36,741 bases of DNA from Candidatus Poribacteria bacterium (GCA_003635255.1 PYJC01000088.1:1-36741); one strand, 5' to 3'. Counted from the stretch's first letter, positions 1 through 8,114 are shown. Notes: generated from the sequence alone by a model not told the origin. A program made the numbers and translations.

Positions 1-4
1 GAAC

Positions 5-26
5 TCATAGCGAGTACGCGCTATGA
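5..26. repeat. Hairpin at the 3' end of the transposase gene
   Basis: Eight-base arms (5-12 and 19-26) pair perfectly around a six-base loop. The hairpin includes the transposase stop codon (21-23). It may be a transcription end signal or part of the insertion sequence end; no T-run follows on the minus strand, so a classical terminator is not supported. Confidence 0.5.
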
Positions 27-470
27 ATGGTTGAAAGTTATACGAAAGTTAATCATTGAATATGCGAGATGACGAAACCCCAGACGGGTCTCTTTGAGTT
101 TATCATAGCTCAGGGCAAGTCTTCGGTAAGTGTCTTGCCACCCGAAAGTTCGCTCAACTTTATATCGGTCTTTGTATATCCTTTTGTCAAACCAACGGAA
201 CTTACGCGCAATGACAATAGGTTCTTTAGCATTGCGACGGTTAGGATAAATCACGGGTCTCAACCCGTGTCCTCTAATAAGTTTATGATTCACCTTAGAA
301 TCAAAGGCAGAATCAAGTGTCAGAGCCGAACCGCAAAGATCCATGCCAATACGTTTGCTAAAAGCGATTATATCACTCAGGGCTTCGGGCAAAATCGTTG
401 TATCATGTGCGTTGACGGGTTTCAGCGTTATCGGTCCTATGATGAACCCATGATTATCGGTGAGCGTCAA
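21..470 (-). CDS. IS5-type transposase, downstream frame (DDE catalytic C-terminal part)
   Basis: This frame carries the second and third catalytic residues of a DDE transposase: an Asp in LTLDSAFDSK and the Glu in YKVERTFGWQ, followed by a family-typical RRLALSYDKL-like stretch. Only a TTG start is available at 470. The same frame stays open upstream to about 521 and there encodes GDGISYSGHKHQKGEKE, the segment expected just after the first catalytic Asp in this family. The piece is therefore most likely made as a fusion with the upstream frame (467-892) by a -1 shift rather than from its own start. The TTG start overlaps the upstream stop (TTGA at 470-467), so reinitiation is the alternative. 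The insertion sequence may be active or decayed; the sequence does not decide. Confidence 0.8.
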   Translation of the reverse strand: MTLTDNHGFIIGPITLKPVNAHDTTILPEALSDIIAFSKRIGMDLCGSALTLDSAFDSKVNHKLIRGHGLRPVIYPNRRNAKEPIVIARKFRWFDKRIYKDRYKVERTFGWQDTYRRLALSYDKLKETRLGFRHLAYSMINFRITFNHS

Positions 471-892
471 CTCTTTTTCGCCTTTCTGATGTTTGTGTCC
501 TGAGTAGCTGATACCGTCGCCCCTTTTTTCACGACGGTGTTTGAACCATCACCGTGAAGGTGTGTCGTATCAAGTTGATCCGTATCAAGCAAGTGTATAA
601 CCGACGCTTCAAAGAGGTTCTGATACGAGCCATCTTTTGACCAGCGATGATGCCATTTATAGACATTAGACCAATGGAGTTCATTCCGCCGTGTTCGGAG
701 TTGCTCCCATTGAATACCCGTATGCAAAACATAGAGAATGTAGTTGAATATCTTGTAGAAAGAGAGTTTCGGCTTTGGACCTTTAACACGTTTCTTCAGA
801 TGTGGCAAGATATAACGATTAAAATCCTTACGCGAAACCTGCTTCGGAATACCGTTGTATCTCGGAGACTTTTCGGACTCGGAGACCGTCAT
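467..892 (-). CDS. IS5-type transposase, upstream frame (N-terminal part)
   Basis: This frame encodes the N-terminal helical region (DUF4096-like; motif GIQWEQLRTRRNELHWSNVY) and the first catalytic Asp in HLHGDGSNTV of an IS5-family transposase. An ATG at 892 with AGAGGT about seven bases upstream is preferred over a longer start at 925. After the homopolymer at 520-529 the reading frame gives a non-family tail (GATVSATQDTNIRKAKKS) and stops at 467, whereas the -1 frame continues the conserved protein. A promoter with 17-base spacing lies at 969-997. The outer ends of the insertion sequence were not identified; the left end may be outside the window. Confidence 0.8.
   Translation of the reverse strand: MTVSESEKSPRYNGIPKQVSRKDFNRYILPHLKKRVKGPKPKLSFYKIFNYILYVLHTGIQWEQLRTRRNELHWSNVYKWHHRWSKDGSYQNLFEASVIHLLDTDQLDTTHLHGDGSNTVVKKGATVSATQDTNIRKAKKS
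520..529 (-). other. Putative -1 frameshift or slippage site (A6G4 on the coding strand)
   Basis: On the minus strand the coding sequence reads GTG AAA AAA GGG GCG. The conserved transposase continues in the -1 frame as GGC GAC GGT immediately after this run. A homopolymer at the exact switch point fits programmed ribosomal frameshifting or transcriptional slippage, which is known in IS5-family groups. A simple inactivating indel in the same run would look identical. Confidence 0.6.
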
Positions 893-968
893 AAGAGCAC
901 CTCTCATAAAGTAAGTGACTATCAAAAGTGGAAATAAAGGGACATAAAGGATCGCCTTTTATTCCACT

Positions 969-997
969 ATTTTACTACATTTTTATGTTTTACTCAA
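969..997 (-). promoter_or_regulatory. Sigma70-type promoter upstream of the transposase
   Basis: On the minus strand there is TTGAGT (997-992), a 17-base spacer, and TAAAAT (974-969), about 77 bases before the transposase ATG at 892. The 15 bases ending in the -10 box are identical to those of the argC promoter (1940-1954). Confidence 0.55.
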
Positions 998-1063
998 TAT
1001 GACTTCATTAGTATTAATGCCTCGCCAGCAGAGAGATTGAAAAGCGCATCTACGCAGACGTTC

Positions 1064-1813
1064 TTACGCTACGACGTTATTTTCCAGAACGCCGATGCCC
1101 TCAATCTCAATTTCAACGACATCACCGGCTTTCAAAGCGGTTGTCGTGCCGGGTGTACCGGTAAAGATAGCGTCACCGGGTTCAAGGGTTATTGCTTGTG
1201 AGATGAAGCTCACAACCGTCGTCACTGGGAAAATAAGGTCTGCGGTTGTCTGTTTTTGGACGACTTCGCCGTTGATACGGGTCTCCAATTGCGCGTCCGT
1301 ATAGTCAACATCAGTAGCGATGACGGGACCGATGGGTCCGAAGGTATCCGATGCTTTGGCGCGCCACCACTGCATATCATTGCTCTGCCATGTGCGTGCG
1401 CTGACATCGTTGCCGCATGTCACGCCTAAGATGTTGGCGGCTGCTTCTTCGGGTGTCGCTTTCCGTGTCTGTTTCTTCATGATGACGACGAGTTCACCTT
1501 CGGCGTGTACGTCATCATCGCCATCAGGTAGTTCAATATTGCCACCCGGATCGTTGATACACGAGGGCGTTTTGATGAAGATTTCGGGGTTTTCTGGTTC
1601 CGGTGCTCCATCTAAATGACTCCGATAATTCAGACCGACGGCCAATACCTTTGTCGGTGTTGTCGGTGCGAGGAGTTGGACATCCGCTAACTCGACGGTG
1701 TCGCCTGTTTCGCTATATTCACCGAACGGGCATCCCGATAGTACGTTCAGATTTTCTCCTGAGACAATGCCGTAGCCAATTGTGCCATTTAATTCATAGC
1801 GTGCAAATTTCAT
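1064..1813 (-). CDS. Fumarylacetoacetate hydrolase (FAH) family protein
   Basis: A 249-residue protein matching the FAH fold: metal-dependent hydrolases, isomerases or decarboxylases acting on 2-keto acid intermediates such as acylpyruvates or homoprotocatechuate derivatives. Visible family features are AVGLNYRSHLDG, the metal-binding Glu pair in HAEGELVVIM, the Asp in CGNDVSAR and the C-terminal GDAIFTGTPGTT with PGD-type glycine turn. Residues 1-50 form the usual small N-terminal domain; the length is typical for the YcgM-like group. AAGGAG sits about six bases before the ATG, and a promoter lies at 866-894 equivalents upstream (1866-1894). The exact substrate cannot be read from the sequence and no pathway neighbours are present. 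It is divergent from argC. Confidence 0.9.
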   Translation of the reverse strand: MKFARYELNGTIGYGIVSGENLNVLSGCPFGEYSETGDTVELADVQLLAPTTPTKVLAVGLNYRSHLDGAPEPENPEIFIKTPSCINDPGGNIELPDGDDDVHAEGELVVIMKKQTRKATPEEAAANILGVTCGNDVSARTWQSNDMQWWRAKASDTFGPIGPVIATDVDYTDAQLETRINGEVVQKQTTADLIFPVTTVVSFISQAITLEPGDAIFTGTPGTTTALKAGDVVEIEIEGIGVLENNVVA

Positions 1814-1865
1814 AGTCGTCTCCTTTTTGATTTTCCGGCGGAATTTAGAAGCCGAAGTATGTCAT

Positions 1866-1894
1866 ATTTTAGCGTGTATACAGTGGGTTGTCAA
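1866..1894 (-). promoter_or_regulatory. Sigma70-type promoter for the FAH-family gene
   Basis: On the minus strand TTGACA (1894-1889), a 17-base spacer and TAAAAT (1871-1866). It lies about 50 bases before the ATG at 1813 and is oriented toward that gene. The match to consensus and spacing are close to ideal. Confidence 0.7.
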
Positions 1895-1924
1895 TTTATT
1901 TCTTTGGGATTCGGCGCATGCTAA

Positions 1925-1942
1925 TTTGACTTTATAGTCAAA
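1925..1942. promoter_or_regulatory. Palindromic operator candidate overlapping the argC promoter
   Basis: TTTGACT, four bases, then AGTCAAA: perfect seven-base arms. It covers the -35 box and the first half of the spacer of the argC promoter, so a protein bound here would block the polymerase. A second dyad (ATGTAG at 943-948, CTACAT at 957-962) directly follows. The regulator is unknown. Confidence 0.5.
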
Positions 1943-1954
1943 ATGTAGTAAAAT
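1926..1954 (+). promoter_or_regulatory. Sigma70-type promoter for argC
   Basis: TTGACT (1926-1931), 17-base spacer, TAAAAT (1949-1954), about 48 bases before the argC ATG. It points away from the promoter at 1866-1894, giving a back-to-back pair separated by about 30 bases. Confidence 0.7.
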
Positions 1955-2002
1955 TCCTACATAATTTATGACCTGGTAATAAGAAACATACGGTGAGATG
2001 TA

Positions 2003-3046
2003 ATGATAAAAATCGGTATTGTTGGTGCATCAGGATATAGCGGTAGTGAGTTGTTACGCTTTCTCGCTAACCATTCTGGCGGGTTACAGGTCGCGCTTTG
2101 TACCTCTGAAACCTACGCTGGGCAGTGTATTGACAGTGTTCTCCCGAACCTCCGCGGGTTTCTCTCGTCCGCATTTGAACCGCTGGACCTTGATTCCCTC
2201 AAAGAGCGGGTGGATGCCGTTGTCCTCGCTGTTCCGCACAAAGTCGCGATGTCATTCGTGCCACAAATTCTGGCGCAAGGGTTACGCGTCGTGGATTTCA
2301 GTGCGGACTATCGACTTGAGGATGCCGAGACGTACGCAGCGTGGTATCACACTGAACATACAAGCGCGGAACTCATGCAACAGGCGATATATGGATTGCC
2401 GGAACGATATCGTGCCAAAATTCGGGATGCCCAACTTGTAGCGAATCCGGGATGTTATCCAACGAGTGCGACACTGGCAGCGATGCCTTTAGTCGCGCGG
2501 GGTGCCGTGGAACTGGACTCCATCATTGTTGACGCGAAGTCCGGCATTTCGGGTGCTGGACCGAAACCTCGTGAAAATACACACTATCCGAATCGAGAGT
2601 CTAACGTTGTCGCCTATAATATCGGTTCGCATCGCCATACGCCAGAGATTGAACAGGAGTTGAGTGCTGTTGCCTCCGTCCCGGTTCAGGTAACGTTCAC
2701 GCCACACCTTGTGCCGATGACACGGGGCATCCTCAGCACTGTCTATATGCGTCTCACCGAAGAGATGTCTACTGAAGAAGCCCTCAGCATCTATTCAGAC
2801 TTTTACGAGCATGAGCCATTTGTTCGGTTGCTTCCGTCGGCTGCATATCCAGAGACGAAGGCAGTGCTCGGCAGCAATTATTGCGATATAGGGCTTGAAG
2901 TCGATATGCGGACGCGTCGCGTCGTTGCGATGGCAGCGATTGATAACCTCGGTAAAGGTGCTGCCGGTGCTGTTGTACAGAATCTCAATCTGATGTTCGG
3001 TTTTGATGAAACCGATGGACTGACGGTGCCGGGGATGATGCCGTAG
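2003..3046 (+). CDS. argC: N-acetyl-gamma-glutamyl-phosphate reductase
   Basis: ArgC catalyses the NADPH-dependent reduction of N-acetyl-glutamyl-phosphate to the semialdehyde, the third step of cytoplasmic arginine biosynthesis. The 347-residue length is normal. The N-terminus has the nucleotide-binding GIVGASGYSGSELLR motif, the catalytic Cys is residue 151 in VANPGCYPT, and the substrate-domain signatures SGISGAGP and GSHRHTPEIEQ, along with FTPHLVPMTRG, are all present. A GGTGAG ribosome-binding site lies five bases before the ATG, and a promoter with an overlapping palindrome is at 1925-1954. No other arg gene is in the window, so the pathway is scattered in this genome. It is followed, after a 180-base repeat-rich gap, by lpxB, so it is probably a single-gene transcript. 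Confidence 0.97.
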   Translation: MIKIGIVGASGYSGSELLRFLANHSGGLQVALCTSETYAGQCIDSVLPNLRGFLSSAFEPLDLDSLKERVDAVVLAVPHKVAMSFVPQILAQGLRVVDFSADYRLEDAETYAAWYHTEHTSAELMQQAIYGLPERYRAKIRDAQLVANPGCYPTSATLAAMPLVARGAVELDSIIVDAKSGISGAGPKPRENTHYPNRESNVVAYNIGSHRHTPEIEQELSAVASVPVQVTFTPHLVPMTRGILSTVYMRLTEEMSTEEALSIYSDFYEHEPFVRLLPSAAYPETKAVLGSNYCDIGLEVDMRTRRVVAMAAIDNLGKGAAGAVVQNLNLMFGFDETDGLTVPGMMP

Positions 3047-3225
3047 AATGGTTATCAGTACGATTTTTTTTCAAAAAATCTTTCGGTTGTTAGTTATCGG
3101 TTAAAGAGTGCCTCGCAGTGAGAGTTGTAGCAGGAACAGGAAACGTCCCCAACACAATGTCTTAACCGAAAACCGACAACCAGTACTCCGATGACCGAAA
3201 ACCGACAACCATTCCTCTGAAAACT
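3047..3225. repeat. Intergenic repeat cluster (family shared with 8976-9147)
   Basis: The gap between argC and lpxB holds a GATTTTTT/AAAAAATC hairpin (3062-3080), then a 32-base stretch (3093-3124) that occurs again exactly but inverted at 9085-9116, then repeated phrases of the type ACCGAAAACCGACAACC (about 3165-3183 and 3193-3211). It is a mosaic of short dispersed intergenic repeat units rather than a coding segment. It could contain the end of the argC transcript, but no clear terminator T-run is seen. Confidence 0.7.
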
Positions 3226-4386
3226 ATGACTCCGAAAGTTATGATTGTTGCTGGAGAACCTTCTGGTGACCTGCATGCTTCTCATGTTGCCCGGCAACTC
3301 AAGGCACTCTGTCCCGATATAACACTCTTCGGCATGGGTGGCGACCAGATGGAAGCGGCATCGGTGAAACTTGATCTGCACATCCGAGATTCCGCTGTTA
3401 TGGGCTTTGCCGATGTTGTCACTGTCCTACCTATGTTCCTTCGGAAACAGGCGTATCTGAAACAGCGTATCCGTGAGGAGCGTCCTGATGTCCTCCTTCT
3501 TGTGGATTTTGCTGAGTTTAATATGCCGTTAGCGAAATTTGCTCGGAGACAAGACGTTTCGGTTGTCTATTACATTCCTCCGAAAGCGTGGGCGTGGCGT
3601 GCCAAGCGTGCGCGGAAGTTGGCAAAATGGGCGGACGTTGTTGCTGCAATTTTTCCCTTTGAGGCTGAATTTTACCGAAATGCCGGTGCGAATGCTGAGT
3701 TCGTCGGGCATCCGCTTGTCGATTTTGCGCGGACACCTCTAACGATGCACAAAGCACGGGAACATCTTAATTTATGTGGAACGGGAGATGATCAGGAGGC
3801 TCCTGTTATCGGCTTGATGCCGGGGAGTCGGCGTTCCGAAATCCGACACATCTTGCCCGTCATCTTAGAAGCCGCTGCGAACATTGCGCAGGTCTATCCG
3901 AATGCACAATGGATTCTTCCGTTAGCCCCCGGAATTTCCCGTGAATTCATTGCGGAATGCCAACAAGGCTTGTTAAATGTTGAGGTCCCTCCGATCAAGA
4001 TCGTGGAAGAGATGACCTACACAGCGATGCGCGCATCAACCCTGCTATTGGTTACTTCCGGCACGGCGACGCTTGAGGCAACGTGTATCGGTACACCGAT
4101 GATTATCCTCTTTCGCACGGTAGCACTCAATTGGCACATCATAAAAGCGTTGACACCGCTAAACCGGAGTGGGCTTCCTAACCTTGTTGCTGGACGCGAT
4201 ATTGTCCCAGAATTGCTACAGACAGAACTGACACCGATTGCTTTAACGGAGTTAGCACTCGATTTTCTACGGAATCCGCAGAAACGGGAAGAACAACGAG
4301 ATGCGCTTCAAGCCGTTTACGCACAGCTCGGTGCGACTGGTGCCGCTGAACGCACTGCTCAATTGGTGTTTTTAAATATTCGCTAG
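3226..4386 (+). CDS. lpxB: Lipid-A-disaccharide synthase
   Basis: LpxB (glycosyltransferase family 19) joins UDP-2,3-diacylglucosamine and lipid X into the lipid A disaccharide at the inner face of the cytoplasmic membrane. The 386-residue length is normal. Recognisable blocks are VAGEPSGDLHA at the N-terminus, GMGGDQMEAA, the FAEFNMPLAK and YYIPPKAWAWR segments, FVGHPLVD, the nucleotide-sugar-binding GLMPGSRRSEI, and TSGTATLEAT near the C-terminus. The ATG is chosen because the family motif begins a few residues later; there is no convincing ribosome-binding site and the upstream bases are repeat DNA. lpxK follows after 12 bases, so the two lipid A steps are co-transcribed. This gene shows the organism makes lipopolysaccharide-type outer membrane lipid. 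Confidence 0.97.
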   Translation: MTPKVMIVAGEPSGDLHASHVARQLKALCPDITLFGMGGDQMEAASVKLDLHIRDSAVMGFADVVTVLPMFLRKQAYLKQRIREERPDVLLLVDFAEFNMPLAKFARRQDVSVVYYIPPKAWAWRAKRARKLAKWADVVAAIFPFEAEFYRNAGANAEFVGHPLVDFARTPLTMHKAREHLNLCGTGDDQEAPVIGLMPGSRRSEIRHILPVILEAAANIAQVYPNAQWILPLAPGISREFIAECQQGLLNVEVPPIKIVEEMTYTAMRASTLLLVTSGTATLEATCIGTPMIILFRTVALNWHIIKALTPLNRSGLPNLVAGRDIVPELLQTELTPIALTELALDFLRNPQKREEQRDALQAVYAQLGATGAAERTAQLVFLNIR

Positions 4387-4398
4387 GCGTGATTGCTA

Positions 4399-5514
4399 AT
4401 GAAACTCACACATTCCGTCGACCTTGCTTCCTTCCAGAAAAGCCTTCTTTCCAGCCGGATACGCTTCCTATTAATTCCCCTCAGTTGGCTCTACGGTGTG
4501 GGTGTTTGGATCCGAAATCGACTTTATACGTTTGGTGTGTTTAAAGCGCGCACGCTGCCGTGTCGCGTCATTAGTGTGGGTAATATCGTTGTTGGTGGAA
4601 CGGGGAAAACACCTGCTGTTATTGCTATTGCGAAACACCTTCAAGAAAAGAATGTGCGCGTCGGTATTCTGTTGCGTGGGTATAAACGCGTGTCTCGTGA
4701 AAAAGTAACAATTGTCTCAGATGGTGAAAAAGTGTGTGCCTCCCTAAGCGAGAGCGGCGATGAGGCGGACATGATGGCGAGACATCTTGACGGTATTCCG
4801 ATTGTTGTGGGTGGACAACGCTATCAGGCAGGGCGGATTGTGCTTGAACGTTTTAATATAGATGTCCTGCTTCTGGATGACGGGTTCCAACACCGGCAGC
4901 TTGCCCGTGATGTTGATATTCTCACGCTTTCCACAAAACATCCTTTCGGAGACCCGGAGAGATTGCTACCGGCGGGGACCTTGCGTGAACCGCCTATTGC
5001 CCTCCGACGTGCAGACATTATCCTATTGACACACACAGATATAACGCATGTATCGCCGCCTGCTAAAGAAGTGGTGAAGGCGTTAGCACCGAACGCTCTG
5101 GTTCTGGAGAGCATCCACCAGCCGATGCATGTCTATCCTTTGGTACCGAAAGGAGAAAAAAAAGAGGTAGATTTTCGTCCTAATGTGAAGGTGCTTCAGG
5201 GAAAGCGGATCCTTGCAGTCTGTGGGATAGGGCAGCCAGAGACATTTGTCGCGACACTGATGCGGTGTTCTCCAAGAGAGGTAGAATTATTGGCGTACCC
5301 CGATCATCATGATTATACTGAGGCGGATATGAGGCAGATCGGCACCGCATTTCAGGCTGCGGCAGCGGATTTGATTGTGACAACACAGAAAGACGAGCAA
5401 AAACTGGCGGACCTTGTGGTACAACAAGAACTCCCGATTGTTGTACTGGAGATCGCGCTGGTTATCACAGAAACGATTGAAAAATTTACTGAAATGTTAT
5501 TATCTGCGCGTTAG
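4399..5514 (+). CDS. lpxK: Tetraacyldisaccharide 4'-kinase
   Basis: LpxK phosphorylates the 4' position of the lipid A disaccharide made by LpxB, using ATP at the inner membrane. The P-loop GGTGKTP ends near residue 72 (Lys about 70), preceded by VISVGNIVVG; LLDDGFQHRQLARD is the conserved acidic block, and YPDHHDYTEAD with the VTTQKDEQKL ending is the C-terminal family signature. The N-terminal hydrophobic helix (about residues 20-40) fits the membrane-anchoring region. A TTG codon lies two codons upstream, but the ATG at 4399 is the more natural start. At 371 residues it is somewhat longer than the E. coli enzyme. It ends three bases before the convergent orphan membrane gene, with no visible terminator between them. 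Confidence 0.96.
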   Translation: MKLTHSVDLASFQKSLLSSRIRFLLIPLSWLYGVGVWIRNRLYTFGVFKARTLPCRVISVGNIVVGGTGKTPAVIAIAKHLQEKNVRVGILLRGYKRVSREKVTIVSDGEKVCASLSESGDEADMMARHLDGIPIVVGGQRYQAGRIVLERFNIDVLLLDDGFQHRQLARDVDILTLSTKHPFGDPERLLPAGTLREPPIALRRADIILLTHTDITHVSPPAKEVVKALAPNALVLESIHQPMHVYPLVPKGEKKEVDFRPNVKVLQGKRILAVCGIGQPETFVATLMRCSPREVELLAYPDHHDYTEADMRQIGTAFQAAAADLIVTTQKDEQKLADLVVQQELPIVVLEIALVITETIEKFTEMLLSAR

Positions 5515-5517
5515 TTG

Positions 5518-8073
5518 TCACGTTCTGGCTCTCTGGAACTTGCGCGGAGAACGTTGCTTGTCAAGCCATTTGACGGAAAAGTGGAGCAGATTTTCCATGA
5601 TCTTATTGTTGATGCGTACATCCGCCTCTGTCTCATTTTTTAAACTGGTGACGACGTATAACCCTTTCTGAAAAGGCAGTAGCAATAGCGCGGATGCCTT
5701 TTCAAGCCCGTCATTTGGCAATCCGGCTGCAGCGATATTGGTTTTAGCGAGAGAGGTCCATTTTCCGAGCGGGTCGAGCCACATGTCATCCAATCGAATG
5801 TAGGGTTGGTCCATCGTTTCTGGATCATCGTGATGGTTTCCATTCAGTGGGTTTGGGTATTGGAAGATCCGCGACCGTTTCCCTTGTGATGTAGGAAATA
5901 ATTCATAAGTTTCATCACATTCGATGCCGGTGAGGGGTTCTGGGATCCATCCGGCGCCACGGCGCTGTTTGGCACTGGCTTTAATATCTTGTCCAGAGAC
6001 GATGGCGACCCCACCTTGACTGACAAAGTTTTTGATCCGGTGTTCAGCATCAATGTTCAGGCGATAACCGGATTTATAGATTTCACCGTTGCCGATCCAC
6101 AAAATATCAGTTTTCGGGAGCCGGTCGGTTCGTAAATCTTGCGTTTCCTTATAAATCATGTGATGTTCCTGAATATACTCAAAACGTTCCAAGGCGGGGA
6201 ATTCGACCGAAGATGTATTGCCAGTAAATGCCATGAGTCTGATCGGCATCGCCATTTGCACCTCTGAACGCGTGACACCGGGTGTCTTAGGAACCCCGTC
6301 ATTCGGTTTCCAAAATTTGGTGTTAAAGGTGGCGTTTATGTTCCCTACGATTCGGTTACGTATCAGTTTTCGGCGGCGTGCGCGCTGTTCCGCTGTGTTT
6401 AAACTACGTGCTGGATAGATAAGCGGTGCCAATGCCTCGTGGCGAACGGCGTTATCGTGTATCTGTTCAACGATGGAGGCGTGTGCCGTAATCTTGGCGC
6501 GGTTTATCGGTAGGAGCCTCTTAAGGAGCGGGAATCCACGGCGGAATTTATTATCGAAACGGCGGAATGCGTTTTCAATGTCCCACCGCCGACCATAACT
6601 GGTGTCGATTGTCTTTAGATCAATACGTTCTTCGTTGACGTTGGTCACGTATCCGTGAACGACGTTGATACCGTGGATAGGTTTACCGTCTTTGTCTGCG
6701 ATAGCGATATCCTCGGTATCGCGCATATCTAAAATTGTGTCGGTCAAGCCGCTTAGGCTAAAGAGTTCGGGTTGATATTTCTCTGCGCTTTCGACGATGG
6801 TGCAATATCCCGGTTTCCGTGGGAAAATGATGTCTGCATCGCGAAAAGAGAGGAAATCGAGTTTAATCTTTTTATAATTTCTGATTGTAAGTGGCTGATG
6901 TGAGGTGATACGTTGAAATGGACCTACATTATGCTTTGCGACGGGTCGAATCGGGAGTTTCTGGACACTGAAGGCAGCGATATGGTATTTAAACTCGAAG
7001 TTATGTCCCCATTGGGGTGGGCCGTCATGGAGCACGACGTGTCCGAGCCGGATCTGGTAGGGTGTATTGTTTTCAAAAATAAGGGAATAGCCATCTGCAT
7101 CGCTGCCTTCCGCTCGAACCCGTAAGCCTCGGTCGTCGCGACGATTCAAAGCGTTTATATCGTGCTTATACTCAACTTCGTAGTTCCACGTATCCTTGTA
7201 CCCGTTGTTGTCCTTGTCTTTGACATCCATCAACGCTATATGTTTCTCATTGTAGTCTTTAAGGATAGCGGTGTATTCGCCAGTTGCTGTGCGGACTTTG
7301 ATGCGGGTGCCGACTAAACGCTCAATGAGCCGTTCGTATCTTTCTTGATCCGACAAAATATCGCTCGCCTTAAGTTCGTCAATACCTGTGATGTCAGTTT
7401 CTTTATTGCTGCCCATTGCTTCTTGGTATGCTGCACTGTAACTGCTAAATCGCCCGCTAACGCCTCTCTTGACGTTCTGCAGTACCAGGTTGATAGCACT
7501 CTTTGAGGCTTCTTTGAGTGCGATGAACATATTTCGGATTTTCCGCCCCATTTTGTAGATGAAGGGTGGGTGGTAGACGCGCTCAAGTTCCCATGCCCGT
7601 TCCCGTAGTTCACGTTCGTTCATCGCGTCATGATAGCGGATGTATGCGACAATTTGATCTTCACGTTCCTGATTTGTGAAGATGTAACTCGGGGCTTGCC
7701 CGCGTTGTCGAGATTCCTCGGAGATAATTTCCATACCTGAAAGTTCAAGTCGCATCGTGCCACGATAACGTGTATTGTTCTCCTTCATCTGAAAGACGAC
7801 ATATTTGTTAAGGAGCGTCTTCAAGAGTTTATCTTTCCGGAACAGTCCTATGAGATAAAAAAACGCGGAAAAAAAGAAGAGGACTAAGGTCACGCCACCG
7901 TAAAGTTGTACCTTTTCCCAAATACCGCTTGTGCCTTCATTCACTGCGTCGGTGACCGCGTCGTCTTGAGCAAACGCTGCGGGCAAGAGCAAAAGGAACA
8001 ACAAAACAGTCGTTAGCATATAGAATGGAAAGCGATGCGCTAACAGATATGATATCCTTGTATTTTTAAACAT
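5518..8073 (-). CDS. Large membrane-anchored protein of unknown function
   Basis: I do not recognise this 851-residue protein as a named family. A signal-like hydrophobic stretch at about residues 15-36 (ending AAFAQ) is followed by a second membrane segment at about 57-77, then a basic helical region. Around residues 250-285, GTRIKVRTATGEYTAILKDYNEKHIALMDV-type sequence resembles a small Sm-like or SH3-like beta barrel. A middle beta-rich part follows. The last about 220 residues have a Rossmann-like rhythm (TDILWIGNGEIYKSGYRL, then NFVSQGGVAIVSGQD) reminiscent of glutamine-amidotransferase-like or DUF4159-like folds found in bacterial membrane complexes, but no catalytic Cys nucleophile is evident. 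AAGGGG lies about nine bases before the ATG. It converges with lpxK. Function unknown; an envelope role is an inference from its topology only. Confidence 0.7.
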   Translation of the reverse strand: MFKNTRISYLLAHRFPFYMLTTVLLFLLLLPAAFAQDDAVTDAVNEGTSGIWEKVQLYGGVTLVLFFFSAFFYLIGLFRKDKLLKTLLNKYVVFQMKENNTRYRGTMRLELSGMEIISEESRQRGQAPSYIFTNQEREDQIVAYIRYHDAMNERELRERAWELERVYHPPFIYKMGRKIRNMFIALKEASKSAINLVLQNVKRGVSGRFSSYSAAYQEAMGSNKETDITGIDELKASDILSDQERYERLIERLVGTRIKVRTATGEYTAILKDYNEKHIALMDVKDKDNNGYKDTWNYEVEYKHDINALNRRDDRGLRVRAEGSDADGYSLIFENNTPYQIRLGHVVLHDGPPQWGHNFEFKYHIAAFSVQKLPIRPVAKHNVGPFQRITSHQPLTIRNYKKIKLDFLSFRDADIIFPRKPGYCTIVESAEKYQPELFSLSGLTDTILDMRDTEDIAIADKDGKPIHGINVVHGYVTNVNEERIDLKTIDTSYGRRWDIENAFRRFDNKFRRGFPLLKRLLPINRAKITAHASIVEQIHDNAVRHEALAPLIYPARSLNTAEQRARRRKLIRNRIVGNINATFNTKFWKPNDGVPKTPGVTRSEVQMAMPIRLMAFTGNTSSVEFPALERFEYIQEHHMIYKETQDLRTDRLPKTDILWIGNGEIYKSGYRLNIDAEHRIKNFVSQGGVAIVSGQDIKASAKQRRGAGWIPEPLTGIECDETYELFPTSQGKRSRIFQYPNPLNGNHHDDPETMDQPYIRLDDMWLDPLGKWTSLAKTNIAAAGLPNDGLEKASALLLLPFQKGLYVVTSLKNETEADVRINNKIMENLLHFSVKWLDKQRSPRKFQRART

Positions 8074-8114
8074 GTGTCAATTCCCCTTTATTTTAGAAAC
8101 CATCAGCGGCGAAG

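Noticed and set aside
69..503. Plus-strand frame of 144 residues over the transposase
   Set aside because: Antisense shadow of the transposase.
3062..3080. Rho-independent terminator after argC
   Set aside because: The stem is A/T only and is not GC-rich with a T-run after it, so it is listed as repeat hairpin.
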